A DNA stretch of 64,000 nucleotides from the NCBI GenBank assembly GCA_028015205.1, contig CM051516.1, positions 49,356,230-49,420,229 on the forward strand. The letters are read 5' to 3'. Position 1 is the first letter of the stretch. Each line of letters starts with the position of its first letter. Below the pieces are notes generated by a model, which was given only the letters and a program-made list of their open reading frames with translations, was not told the origin of the DNA and searched no databases. The position numbers and the translations under genes were made by a program. Of this stretch, positions 1 through 11,558 are shown piece by piece. This stretch comes from Mytilisepta virgata. Taxonomy: Eukaryota > Mollusca > Bivalvia > Mytilida > Mytilidae.

Positions 1-226
1 TAAGCGTTGGAAATGTACGTCCAGTTTTCCGAGAAACAGCGAAGCCAACGCTTAATGAAATAATTATTTCATTAATGGTTGCAATTGCGCCGTTTAATGA
101 AACAATATTTCAATAAGCGTTGCAATTCAACGCTTAATGAAATAAATATTTCAATAAGCGTTGAAAGTCACCGGTTATTGAAATATTTATTTCAATAAGC
201 GTTTTTATTTCAATAAGCGTTGCAAC
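1..226. repeat. Short inverted and tandem repeat cluster (AACGCTTAATGAAAT / ATTTCAATAAGCGTT)
   Basis: Seen directly: the motif AACGCTTAATGAAAT and its near reverse complement ATTTCAATAAGCGTT recur several times in 226 bases, in alternating orientation, so the segment can fold into several overlapping hairpins. The cluster is probably cut by the left window edge. It resembles the tip of a fold-back transposable element or a small satellite. No coding potential was seen. Confidence 0.6.
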
Positions 227-1280
227 AATGCATACTAAATCAATTGCTCACAAGTCTCAGTGTCTTCTGGAGTTCTGTCATTGAACTATGTTCTTAAAAT
301 TCTGTCAGCTTCAGTTTGTTGTCCCATTTAAAAAAATATATATATTTTGACATATTAACCCAGATCACTTCGACTTTTCATCTTGTTTTATTTCAATTAA
401 AATTTCCCTAGACATAAAAACGCTCTAAAAACCCGTTCAAATTGCTTAACATAGTTCCAAGACCAATCGAGAACTTTAGCTCTTTCCTGACCCTCGCTAA
501 TTTTCCCGATAAATTCTCGTTTTAATTGAAATATTGGCAAATGTTACATCTGTATTTTGGTATAAAAAGAGTTGCTTATTAATTGAATAAGCACAGAAAG
601 CGATTTAATGTAGAATCATTATATATCCAATACGTATATCGATCAATTTTAAAATTTGATTTAAAGAAATAGCTATTACATAGTATAAATAAAACGAATT
701 CAATCAGTTGAATCACATATATATATAACTTCAGAGAATTTATGAATTCTTGATACGTTCTCAAACGTTTGATCACTGATTTATATAGCTGAAATATCGA
801 CAACGCCCTTAATTCGTTCTTTAAGACGTCATGGATCAGTCGTTGTATATTCACCATAAACAGCAAGGTTATTTCAAAACGTCCTGACATATACCCGAGT
901 GTGATTCAAAGGTAAAAACCGGAAAAAAAAATTAAAATCGGAAATATTTGTTTAAAAAGGAAAAAGTTAGAAGCACTGAATGACTTGTTTTATAACTGCG
1001 CACTGATATCCCCAGTAGTCATATTTAAAGTTTCGTAATTTTGCTATAGAAACACGTGATGGTTACATGTACATTTCTGTAAATATACATTATTCAAATG
1101 TTTTTGCACTGCACGTGCAGATTTCAACAATTTAAGTCTCAACAGCACCGCTCAAAAACTTACCTATTATTCACCTCATTATGTTAACGCATCGTTGCTG
1201 CTGGTGTTGTTAATCTCGACATCAACATAAAACGTATAGGTCAAATCTCCATTCCTGGATGTATTTAATATAGTAGTATA
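227..1280. other. AT-rich intergenic stretch, no gene recognised
   Basis: Both strands carry frequent stops. The longest minus-strand open frame here (579-890) has AT-driven composition, no recognisable motif and no splice or promoter context. I see no RNA gene or clear repeat. Confidence 0.5.
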
Positions 1281-1439
1281 GATTATCGGGTTTTCTGCAC
1301 ATTGATATCGTAAAATATCAGCCTCGAGCCACAATATGAAGATTTTTAGCGAGTGAGCGTAGCGAACGAGCCTAAAAGATTCATATTGTGTCGAGCGGCT
1401 GATATTTTTCAATATATTTAAGCAGAAAACCCGATAATC
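1281..1439. mobile_element. Fold-back MITE with perfect 18-bp terminal inverted repeats
   Basis: GATTATCGGGTTTTCTGC at 1281-1298 is exactly reverse-complementary to 1422-1439. Complementarity continues inward: AAAATATCAGCC pairs with GGCTGATATTTT, and CACAATATGAA pairs with TTCATATTGTG. Almost the whole 159 bp folds on itself around a centre rich in GAGTGAGCGTAGCGAACGAG. It encodes nothing, as expected for a non-autonomous MITE. No clear target-site duplication was identified, so the family is unknown. Confidence 0.75.
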
Positions 1440-2640
1440 TGTTTATCGTAAAAATTCTGTACATTTTAGACGCCGCTGTAAGACATTTTTTACGCTTTTT
1501 TGTCTTCCTGGAGGTAAGCTTGATAACGTCTACTCTCACATTGTGACGTCGCTAATAAGTTCTGCTGTCGCGGATAATGTCTCCTAATACGTCACAAAGC
1601 CTTAATACAGATATTACAGAGCGGCTGAGCAGGGTGATGTAGACGCAGGGAAGTACGATAATTGTAGATACCTTCCGTGGGACGGATGGAGGCTAACACG
1701 TATTGCCTGATCTCCTTGACCAATATAATAGCGTGTAACATCACAATAAACAAGATGTTATTAATATGCTTTCATGTGACATAACAAAAATGAAACAAAA
1801 TAAAAATTCACTAACTCAATAGAATATAATATCTGTACATGCTGTTTGAGAACTACGTGTTTAATAAGTAAATACACCACATTTATGTGCAAAAAATGAC
1901 CGTTTACCAAATCACAGTGTCCTTTCAGTCTTTGAAATAAGTGCTGTTCTGTAGCTTTGTGAAAAAAGATAGGCAGATATTTGTTTAAAAAAGTAAGAAC
2001 AAGTTCGACTGAGAAAATTGAAACCTTCCTTTTAAAATTTTCATGGTATCAAAGATATAAAGAGGCGCATTTTATCAAATATTTTATTGTACAAAAAATA
2101 GCAGAACCATACATACAAAATAATTAAGTCAAAATAATTTTGTTGAGAGGATTGAATATTACAAATATATTTATTACACAAATGGGATTTTTGTTCGACA
2201 ATTTGATAAAAATGCACGTAATCAGAAGCCAGAATATTTTTTTTATAGATACTTTTATCATGAGGCATCATTTTTAATGGTGAATTTCACATAACATTTC
2301 ACTAAAGAGGGATGTAAATCATATGTAATGTTATTGTAAAAATCGAAATTAATCTTATCGAAGCATATTAAATCACAGTTATTTAATGATGACAAATTTT
2401 CGTGTGAAATAAGTCAATATAAACAAGCGATGTAATCTTTATGAGACCAAATTATCCCATGAAAATGATAAAAATTTGTTTTGCGCCAATTAAGACTAGA
2501 CTCGAGAAGATGCTGTCGTCATCATTGGTGAATAAGCCTATATTATGGCTTTTATAAAGGGATTCACACAAATCTGAACGAAAATGTATTAAGATTTAGT
2601 ATAAAGTCGTACCAGCATGACGGTTATTGCTTGTATTGAT
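1440..2640. other. No gene recognised; GC-richer patch then AT-rich DNA
   Basis: Positions 1440-1740 are less AT-rich than their surroundings and may belong to a larger decayed transposon that includes the adjacent MITE. No coding frame is supported. From 1740 on the sequence is ordinary AT-rich DNA, including a minus-strand frame at 2041-2271 with no recognisable features. Confidence 0.4.
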
Positions 2641-2683
2641 AAAACAAAAACAAAAACAAAAACAAAAAACAAAAAACAAAAAA
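2641..2683. repeat. (A5-6 C)n microsatellite
   Basis: A run of AAAAAC and AAAAAAC units is directly visible. It explains the Phe/Cys-rich minus-strand open frame over the same bases, which is therefore not a gene. Confidence 0.85.
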
Positions 2684-5143
2684 GTAAAAAAAATAAAATT
2701 AAAAAACACAAAAAATTTTCCGGTCCGAGAATTTTTTCGTACCATTCCAGACGATAGATTTATATTTCGATTCTTTCTGTTTTCTTTCATATTCTTTTTA
2801 TGATTTCTCTTCCTTTTTTTGCAAAATCTATAGATACAACTGATATCAATCTTGACCCCCCTCCATAATTATTGGATTTTTTGTTTTTCAAATTCCTTTT
2901 ATTACATTTTTCCTTCCTGATGAAGGCTGTACGATGAAGAACAACAATAAAAGAGCTGTTTCTTTAGTTGGAAATTTGTCAATTGCATTTTTTTTTATTA
3001 AATGTCAATAACCCCTCTTTATGAATTAATATATTTGTACGTAACATGAAAGAACGTTTAAAGTAAAAAGCTTGGGAACTTCTTTCCATCTAAATTTACA
3101 TAACATGCATAAGGAGATAAATGTCAAATAAATCAATTAACTGTTAACTTTAACATGAATAGTCAATGTTACGACATGTGGAAATATTGAGGAAACGCCC
3201 AATACAATACACAAATCGAAGCCATAAAATCTGCGATTGAATAGGAGAAATAAAATTATGAATACGTGATGCAAAATCTTCTCATTGCACGTTCAATACA
3301 TTTTGATATCGATATTAATACTGCATTTTATTAAATATTATGCCTCATTAGTTTTTTTGAAAATGTTCTTCACTCTTGCGATAACCTTAGATTTCTTTTA
3401 TATCTACCATTTCACTGCAAATTTTGTTGCCCTAATTTAACTGTCAATTAATGATGTCTGGATGACATTGAAAAAGTGCATTTGTTTGCAATGTGAAATG
3501 TATTTTTTCTGTCCTTCTTACATGTCTTATAATTATTTTCTATAAGAGTTTTAAAGCTTTCCCGTTCATACGAAGTTTGAGAAATTGCAGTTATTGAGTC
3601 AGTAATGACATGACCAAAGCTTTAAACCCTTAAAAAACATTTTTCTTCCTTTGGCAATACGTGTATCAGTAGGCGTTTAGATTCCTAAGAGAACAAATTG
3701 TGCCAATCTCACTATGGGTGTCATTAAGACAATTGTTAATAAACAGGCTAACATGTCGGGTTTGTAGATTTATTAAATATCGATACCTCTTATTTCGTCA
3801 TGTAAATGTTTGGGATAAAAGATATATGGAAAGCTGGAGAAAATTCATAATATTATAAAGCGGAACAAAATTCCCCCCAAAAAAACTGTATAAAACTTGA
3901 TTTGTAAATTTATGTACAACGGATCCTTATACCCTATTCAAACTACAGACAGATGTTAAGCAAAGAAAAATGCAAGTTGCTGGAAAAGCAGACGTTTTTG
4001 TGTTCAGATGCACTTAAACTGATACATTTCCTGCCCATTGTCCCAGGAAGATTTGTTATAATGCTTAATATTTAAAAAGATTAGGGCGTTTTCTTCTATC
4101 CGACGATTTTTATACCTATTGATATTTAATAACGTTCTACTAAAAACCTATTTTCCCCAATTATTTTCGAATCTTCTTTATTGTAAATCTTCCAGAACAC
4201 ACATATATATAAACGGTTGTATTCTAGACGTATGTATGATTGAAATTCTTCGTTCCACCCATGATAGAATGCTCGTTAACGTTGCATATTGGAACGTATA
4301 CTGAAATATTTTGTCATCTTTGTTACATAATTTATAGATATGCTAGGTAGGATAGTTTCACATGTTGCATACATCATGTATAGGTATTAAACATTTATTA
4401 GAACATTTATTATCAATATTTTATTTCTTCATTTAAAAAAAAAGTTTCGAATTTCTAAAATAGGGAATCATTCAAAATATTACGCCAGTTAAATTTCCGG
4501 GCTCTTCCAAAAGTGCTGAGTCAAAATATGCATATAATTGTGTATCAAAACTGAGATGGAATATTTATTAGATAATTGGCTGTATTATTTTACCGCAAAA
4601 TGACGTCACAAAAATTGCAAAGAGTCCAATTACGTCTGCCAAACATCATTTCCATATCTCAATCTGCTCTTAAAGACAGAAAGACTACCTACATATGAAG
4701 ATCAGAACTATTATTTTCTCGAATCTTCATCTCTATCCAGTTTACAGCGGAGAAGATGTGTAATATATGCGTTGAAATATTTGTACAAATCGAAAATCAT
4801 GCAATTAGAAAACCATTAAAATCGAATTTCTAAAACAGTCATTAAAGTTCATGATGAAAGGGATAATTTCAATTTTCCAATTATTAATTCCCTTTTCTTG
4901 ACGGAGACGTTTCTATGGCACCATCATATGGTATGTAATTATCAGTGTGCACGGCTTTGCTTTAGGTTAGAAAATTTTAACTAGCGAAACCATACGATTA
5001 CCAAAATCTCATATTGCAGGTGTATAGATAAAACAAACAACCTAAAGCTTTCAAACAGTTATATAATAGCTACCAACCTCTTTTAGCTAAATATCATCAA
5101 GCAAAGAACTTATCATTAACGTTTTTTTTCATCCTACTTTCTT
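2684..5143. other. AT-rich intergenic DNA, nothing recognised
   Basis: No open frame with recognisable protein motifs, no RNA gene and no obvious repeat was seen. The short open frame at 4119-4304 has no supporting features. Confidence 0.45.
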
Positions 5144-5227
5144 AGGAAAAGAAAAAAGTTTTATGTTCACTTTTTAAAATCATGTAACCACTTTTTGTAC
5201 TATCTTAGCGTTACCATGTTAAAAATC
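5144..5227 (+). repeat. Dispersed direct repeat, copy 1 (about 84 bp)
   Basis: This stretch, containing ATCATGTAACCACTTT and CTTAGCGTTACCATGTTA, is repeated in the same orientation at 7778-7862 with about a dozen changes by eye. The flanks are unrelated, so the two look like fragments of one dispersed element about 2.6 kb apart rather than a tandem duplication. Confidence 0.7.
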
Positions 5228-7600
5228 AAGAATAAATGCAAAAGTTTTATCAATGCCCAGCAGAATCTCAGAAGTACCTTAAGATCGTTTTACAGTAAAG
5301 TCTACAAATATGAAATTTTATGTAATTCTGTAAAAATTGCCGCTTCTCCCAATGGCTTGGAGGCTTTAAATTTATACTGGCCTCTGACGAATACTGCCGA
5401 ATCCTACTAAACTCCATAAGGTGAGACAATTTAACCCTTTATGACTATTCATTTAATAGAGCGACAGCATCTGACCAGCAGCTTTAAAATGGGCACGATT
5501 TGACCCTGCTATCTAAATTATGTACTGTCCAACCAATTTTAACATTTTTAGCTAGCGGTCACCTTGTTGCTAATCATACTGTATTTGTTTTTATGGTGTA
5601 TTTTATACACCACAGGATCAGTATCGAGAAAGGGGAAGGACTAGGTACCCCTAAAGCTGGTTTAATCCCCACCTATGTTCAGTGTCTGTACAGGTCATAC
5701 TACTCTGACTATTTTGTTTCAAATTTAGTTAAGTTTTGTGAACTTTTATGTTATTTTTGTCTGAAGTTCTGTCGGTTCGATGATTTGTATGTCATTGTCG
5801 ACTTTTTCCGTCATCCATTTTATTGTTTAGTTGTAAAGTGTATTGAATTGTTATTTGGTAACATGGGAATTAAAAACTCCCAAAATTGAAGAAAATATAA
5901 ATGAAGAACCGAGTAAACTATATATCTTCTGGTACATCAGGATGCAGCATTAGTATTTCGTGTACTAGAGTTATATCAATATTTGTGAATTTGTGAAATT
6001 CATAATTATTATTATACACGGGAGCACCATGTGAAGACAGATGCACAGTTCAAAGATTAATACTGATACACTGTGTATAGTACTATCATATTGATTGAAA
6101 ATACATTATTTTATAAGTGATAGTTTTTCTTTTTTTGTTGTTGTTTGGTTTTTTAGGTGCCTCAAAAGTTTACAATGTATGTTAGATATTTGATCTAAAA
6201 ATAGAATATCAGTTTCACTTTCATTAAGACTAAATTTGTTTGCATTCAAGTTTTATTACTTAATTGTATTGTCAAATACACTCTAGAAAGTTAATAAAAC
6301 TTAGATACTACGAACGTCTACACCTAACTTCAGAAGTTTTGTTTGTATCTTGTTGTCGTCCTCGATTTAACAAAACGTAAGGTGGAAAAACACATATTTT
6401 ACATCAATGGTCGGTAACAGGTTTTTTATGTGAAAAACTTCTTATCGTTTCTCCGCCTCAGTTATCATAAAAGATATTTAAGAAAGAAACTTGAAATATA
6501 TTTTAAAGTAATTTTAGAAGGTCAGCAAAATATACGTTCAAAGGTTAAAAACTATTTTCCGTTATGATAGTGTTGATAAAATGATGTCAAAATATTGTTG
6601 GGTGTCCAAAACTGATCTATTTGGCTTATTGTTTTGGGTTTCCACGTTTTCAGCGTTAGTAAAGAGGGTGAGATTTCAATTGATGCAATTTGCACATACC
6701 ATGCATATGCCATGCAAATTGATATAATCCAATTTCGATGTTTTGAATTATGATAACCTGTTAATTACACGAATTATATAATGTTTATTAGAATCAAATT
6801 TATAAGTTTTATACCGTGAGTTTTCGTCATTTTTGTTGTTAGCTATTTACACTATTTATATAGATTCATGCTATAAATTTTATAAAAACCCATATTTAAT
6901 TTAGTAGATATTTTCAATATATATTAAAGAATACTTATGTTGTTTTTCATTTAAAATTACAGGGCGTTGAATAGACAGACGTGCTATTACGTAATTGAGA
7001 AGGATAATAAATTTAAAAATATGACTGTAATACACCATCTAATCACCCATTTCCAAAAAAACAGATTTCAGGGGCAGATAATCCAAATTTACGTGTAAAA
7101 CACCTTTTAGCTACGAAAAATAAATGTTTCTAAACTTTGAACACTTACACTTTGTGTAAACTGAAACAGATTTTATAATAAACAACTGAAATATTCCTGT
7201 AGTTTATGAGTTTTTAGGTATGAAAATTAGTTTAAAATAGAGATAAAAAAAAACATTTAAAAAAATGCATGTATCATGAATGTATATGTAGATGAACAAA
7301 ACATTTGGTAGATCAATTAGCTGTTGATGATGATACAAAGTCCAGGTAAAATGTGTTTGTTATTTGTATTATAAATTGACCATCAATTTTGTTCCAGTTC
7401 AGTGGTGTAATATACCTGTGTTTACCTGACGAAAAATTTATGGCATTAAAGAAGATAAGGAGTGATGGTATATAATATAGTCTCAGCTGAGGATAATACC
7501 TGGTATTGCAATACCCCCCCCCCCTAAATATGTTGAACTTAAGTAATAAAAAAGCATAAAATTAATGATAATATCAATAATAATAAGTTCAAAATGTTAA
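5228..7600. other. Intergenic DNA; only a weak 129-codon open frame
   Basis: The frame at 5500-5889 (+) opens with TTG rather than ATG, has no recognised domain, and runs through sequence resembling generic molluscan dispersed repeat. I do not call it a gene. A run of 11 C lies near 7514-7524. Nothing else was identified. Confidence 0.4.
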
Positions 7601-7681
7601 CGACGACGCCGGACGACGCCGGACGATGACGGACGACGCCGGACGACGCCGGACGACGACGGACGACGGACGACGGACGCC
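7601..7681 (+). repeat. GGACGACGCC minisatellite
   Basis: About eight imperfect 7-10 bp units of GGACGACGCC / GGACGACGAC / GGACGACGA stand out as a GC-rich island in AT-rich DNA. They run directly into the hairpin segment at 7682-7730. From memory, this minisatellite-plus-hairpin pair is common in oyster and mussel genomic sequence. No search was run. Confidence 0.8.
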
Positions 7682-7730
7682 AAGTGATGAGAAAAGCTCA
7701 CTTGGCCCTTTGGGCCAGGTGAGCTAAAAA
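7682..7730 (+). repeat. Hairpin tail of the bivalve-type dispersed repeat
   Basis: AGCTCACTTGGCCC at 7695-7708 pairs with GGGCCAGGTGAGCT at 7712-7725 across a 3-nt loop. Thirteen of 14 positions are Watson-Crick and one is G:T. It is preceded by GCCAAGTGATGAGAAA and followed by AAAAA. In a eukaryote this is best read as part of a transposable element end, not a terminator. Confidence 0.75.
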
Positions 7731-7777
7731 GGAAACAGCCTCAATCATAGTACAATTTATATCTATCAAATACAAAG

Positions 7778-7862
7778 AGGAAAAGATAAAAGTTTTATGT
7801 TTACTTGTCTTTAATCATGTAACCACTTTGTGTACAATCTTAGCGTTACCATGTTAAAAATC
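7778..7862 (+). repeat. Dispersed direct repeat, copy 2
   Basis: Second copy of the sequence at 5144-5227, in the same orientation. It shares the block from ATCATGTAACCACTTT to CCATGTTAAAAATC with a few substitutions. Confidence 0.7.
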
Positions 7863-8283
7863 GGGAGGAACATTTTTTCGGGAAAACTCATTTTTTTGTA
7901 TAGTTGTAAAATGTCATCGAGAACTGAATTTTAAAAGATAGCCGTTCGGTCTAAATAGTCAAAGGAGTTATGTTTTTCGAACATCTGATTTATTTTGGAC
8001 TTTGCCTCTTTTTACTCAGCGATAGATTTACAAAATATGACAAAACTGTTCAAAGATAATTTAATGCGAAAAGGGAGGTAAAACAGATATCCAATCTTTA
8101 CACGAAGTTTCGCCCATGGTCTGTGTTAACTTGACATCCAGGTATAAATCTAGGTGGGGGTTTCCTAGATTTCAAATTATTCTGATAGATAACGGTGCGT
8201 AATGATTTAAGTCATTTAAAGTAAGCATATCATCCATATAAACTGAAATTAATGGATACTTCTATTCCAATCCTTTTTTTCTG
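7863..8283. other. No gene recognised
   Basis: AT-rich DNA without recognisable coding, RNA or repeat structure. Confidence 0.4.
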
Positions 8284-8296
8284 TAGTAGCAATTGT
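8284..8296. repeat. Target-site duplication, left copy
   Basis: TAGTAGCAATTGT is repeated exactly at 8563-8575. The two copies bracket the SINE. Confidence 0.8.
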
Positions 8297-8562
8297 TTGT
8301 TTGTTTAGTTGGGGTTTTACGCCGTTTTCAGCACATTTGGCCTTGCAGCGGCGGCCAGTTTTTATTGGTGGAGGACGCTGGAGTACCCGGAGAGAACCAC
8401 CGACCTTCGGTAGGAAAATTGGCAATCCTTGTCAATTAAGATCGGAGTCGAAACACTCCGCCACAGGTGAGATTCGAACTCACAGCCTCAGCGTTGACAG
8501 ACTAGTGATCATTAGTAGTCAGAACAAACTACCAAGACCACTCACTCGGTCACCGAGGCCCC
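8297..8562 (-). mobile_element. tRNA-derived SINE with a conserved central domain
   Basis: Read on the minus strand, the element opens with a tRNA-like head. It has an A-box-like segment (GACCGAGTGAGTGG, about 8533-8546) and a B-box-like segment (GAGTTCGAATCTCAC, about 8467-8481). A conserved-looking body follows (GGTTCTCTCCGGGTACTCC, about 8379-8397), then an AAAC-type tail (AACTAAACAAACAAACAA). Exact 13-bp target-site duplications flank it at 8284-8296 and 8563-8575, so both ends are intact. The CTCCGGGTACTCC core resembles the widely shared Nin-type or meta-SINE central domain of molluscs and other animals. That assignment is from memory. Confidence 0.85.
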
Positions 8563-8575
8563 TAGTAGCAATTGT
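8563..8575. repeat. Target-site duplication, right copy
   Basis: Exact repeat of 8284-8296, bounding the 5' end of the minus-strand SINE. Confidence 0.8.
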
Positions 8576-8721
8576 AAAATAGTTACACGAGTACAAGAAA
8601 AAATGTAGACGAATAGGATTTCCAACAGTTATGCGAAAAAACTTAATATATTATCAAGGATCTAAGAGCATCACGATCGGAGCAACCGTCATATGATTTT
8701 GAACAGATATATAATGGCATA

Positions 8722-9120
8722 AGGGGACACATGCAAAAAATACCAGTCGAGAGATGGCAAACTTCCCGAGGTGTAAGCGAGGGGATTTTAGTCCCGAGAC
8801 TGGTATTTTTTGTATATACCCCTCCCACCCATATTACACCGAATATGAGAAGATATTAATGAAATTGCTTACATGTGATTTTGATTAAACGGATAAATAA
8901 GATAATACTGCGGTACCAAATCATTGCAGGACGCAGCCTGCGTCTAAATTCCTCACCAAGAGAGATTACACTAGATGTGTTCCGAATTGAATTTTGGTGT
9001 GCTTCGGCTCGCGAGGGTAAAAATGTATATCCAGGGTATAAAGTGTATATACAGGGTAAAAAGAGTATATACTTTTTGCATATACCCCGGTAGAGCGGAA
9101 AATCGTATATATCCAGGGAA
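8722..9120. repeat. Nested inverted repeats and tandem TATACAGGG units, probable decayed element
   Basis: AAAAAATACCAGTC at 8735-8748 pairs perfectly with GACTGGTATTTTTT at 8798-8811. Outside it, GGGGACACATGC pairs loosely with GTATATACCCC. Further right, short units such as GTATATCCAGGG, GTATATACAGGG and TATATCCAGGG recur (about 9022-9119), and CTTTTTGCATATACCCC repeats the outer motif. Open frames on both strands here (8856-9173 and 8875-9199) overlap and are repeat shadows. The family is unknown. Confidence 0.5.
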
Positions 9121-9512
9121 AGTTCATTCAAATTGCAAAGAAATGCAAGAAATACACTGGCAATCAACACCAATCAGAATCCAATATTTTTATATATAAG
9201 GTGTGGAAATACCTATATTTATAATACTAAAAATCTATATAAGAATGCCTTTGTGTAACTATTTTGGTCCAAATCTTTTGATGGGATCCAATGACTGCCT
9301 TCAAATTCCTGAAAACACTCATTTACAGGTCAAGATATATATACAAAAAGTCAGTTTAGAACTTAGAACTTTATTGGATAACACTCAGACACATTACAAA
9401 TGTGTGACATGAGGACATAAATTTCTAGTATATAAATATACAACATGACAAAGTGAACTACTGAAGTATGAGACATCAATAACATATAAACAATACTGAT
9501 AGATATTATTAA

Positions 9513-11558
9513 TTACAATAGGAAGGAAAGTTTTCTAAGAAATAAAGACAATCTTTTATAAACCTCAACATTACAAATAGATAATAATCCTTCCATTTTA
9601 ACAGTGTTTGGATAACTCGTATAATAATTTGGTAAATATTTTTTCCGTAAGTTTTGAACATTTTGATTTTTACAAATAAATAGGTAATGGTATTCATCTC
9701 CAATATTTTCACCACATAAATTACAAAATCTATCTTGAGGGGGTATATTTCTCCACCTTCCAGTTTCAATTGGTATTTTTAAATTACAAACTCTAAACTT
9801 AGTGATCCACATTCTAGAATATTCAGTAAGTCTGAGGAGATATTTTTCTATGCCAAATTCTTTTTTGAAAATTGAATAAAAATTACCACGTGATGAATTT
9901 TCTATTTCACTAAACCATTTTTGAATAAATTGGTCGCATAAAATAGTCTTTAGTAAATTTTTGTCATAAAAAGGAAGCTGATGTGTAAAAACATACCCCA
10001 TTCCTGTATCATTTAAGATTGACTCTACACATCGTATCCATTTGAAAGTATACAAATTTTTATCTTTAACACAAAACATAAGTCTGTACAGAATACTGCT
10101 AAGTTTCACATCATTCTGAACCAATTTACTCCAAAAAGCTATCATTCTTAATTTAATATTAATCTCAAGGGGATATCTACCCAATTCACCGTACACCATA
10201 AAATTTGGAGTTGTATTTCTAACTTTAAGGATACGCTTGCAATATTTCAAATGAATTTGTTCAATTATCTTAGTATTTTCGTAACCCCAAATCTCAGAAC
10301 CATACAACAAGATTGGCTCGATCATAGCATCAAATAACTTTAATGCTATGTCAACAGGAATAGACTCGTTTGAAATCAGTTTATATAAACAATACAAAGC
10401 CTTTTGTGCTTGGTCCACTAACTTCTTTTTTGTATCAGAAAACGAACCATTATATCTAAAAATAACACCCAAATACGAGTAAGAGTCAACAATTTCTAAA
10501 TATTTCCCGTCTAATGTGAATCTAAAATTTTCCCTATTTTTTCTTTTGCTAAAAACCATAATCTTCGTTTTATTGACATTAACCTCTAATTTCCAAGTTT
10601 CACAATACGACTGAAAAATATCAAGAGCCTTTTGCATTCCATCCCTGGTTTCTGCTATAATAACCGTATCATCAGCATATAGGATAACAAACAGTTTATA
10701 AAAAATATCCAATTCACTTTCAAGTTTTTGACAAATATGTTCTAATGAAAATCCTTCCAACTGTAAAAAGTATTCTTCTAAGTCATTTAAATAGACTGAA
10801 AATAAAAAGGGGGATAAATTTTCTCCCTGTCGAACACCTATTAAACATGGAAAAAAATCAGACATACTTCCATTATACTGTACACATGATTTTATATCCT
10901 TATACATATTAAATATGACTTTAAAACACTTCCCTTTAATTTCACTGTTTTTTAATTTTTTCCATAACCCCGGGCGCCAAACTGTGTCAAATGCTTTTCT
11001 GAAATCTATGAATGTGCAAAATATTTTTTTTCCAAAACAAAAGTACAAATCTATCAATACATGTAGAACAAAAATATTATCTATAGTGGAATATCCTTTT
11101 CTAAACCCAGCTTGATTTTCCGAAATCAAACAAAGTTCGTTTGCAAAAAAATTTAATCTTTTGTTTATAATAGAAGTGAACAATTTCCCGAGGCAGCTTA
11201 TTAAAGTTATCGCTCGGAAATTATCAGGGTCATTCGGATCACCTTTATTCTTAAATACAGGTTTGATGATACCGCTAGTCCAGCTACACGGAATAATACC
11301 AGTATCCAGTACAACATTGAAAATTTTACAATAAATTGAAATTAAGGCTGGAGATGAATACTTTAAATATTCATTAACAACTTTATCAATACCTGGTGCC
11401 TTATTATTTTTAAGGTCTTTAATAGCATCACACAACTCTAATTCAGTGATTGGACCGTTAAGTAAATCATCATAAACAATATTATCACAAACCTCATTTA
11501 TATCAATATCTATTGTTTCATCATCCTCTGCCATATTATTCAAGTTTTTAAAATATTC
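9513..11558 (-). pseudogene. LINE ORF2, reverse transcriptase part
   Basis: A 676-residue frame reads from an internal ATG at 11543, and the same frame is open a few codons further upstream. RT motifs in order, numbered from that Met: APGIDK near 49, FIDFRKAFD at 178-186, GVRQGENLSP near 236, and catalytic YADD at 289-292 (about 10668-10679). Next come thumb and connection regions, then a knuckle of form C-X2-C-X8-H-X4-C at about 607-624. It copies LINE RNA into DNA at a nicked target. It is separated from the endonuclease only by a frame change: seven A on the plus strand at 11559-11565 give a premature TGA, while six would keep the two frames joined. That could be a real mutation or a homopolymer sequencing error. 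RT residues appear intact, and no RNase H domain was seen. Confidence 0.9.

Noticed and set aside
5500..5889. 129-codon open frame as a gene
   Set aside because: TTG start, no domain, no splice context, and sequence resembling dispersed repeat.
7695..7725. Rho-independent terminator
   Set aside because: The hairpin plus A-run fits the shape, but the DNA is eukaryotic and the hairpin belongs to a dispersed repeat.
8460..8562. Functional tRNA gene
   Set aside because: A- and B-box-like segments are present but the cloverleaf is not intact, and the segment is the head of a SINE with target duplications.
8301..8582. 93-codon plus-strand open frame
   Set aside because: It lies almost entirely in the SINE and reads its antisense strand.
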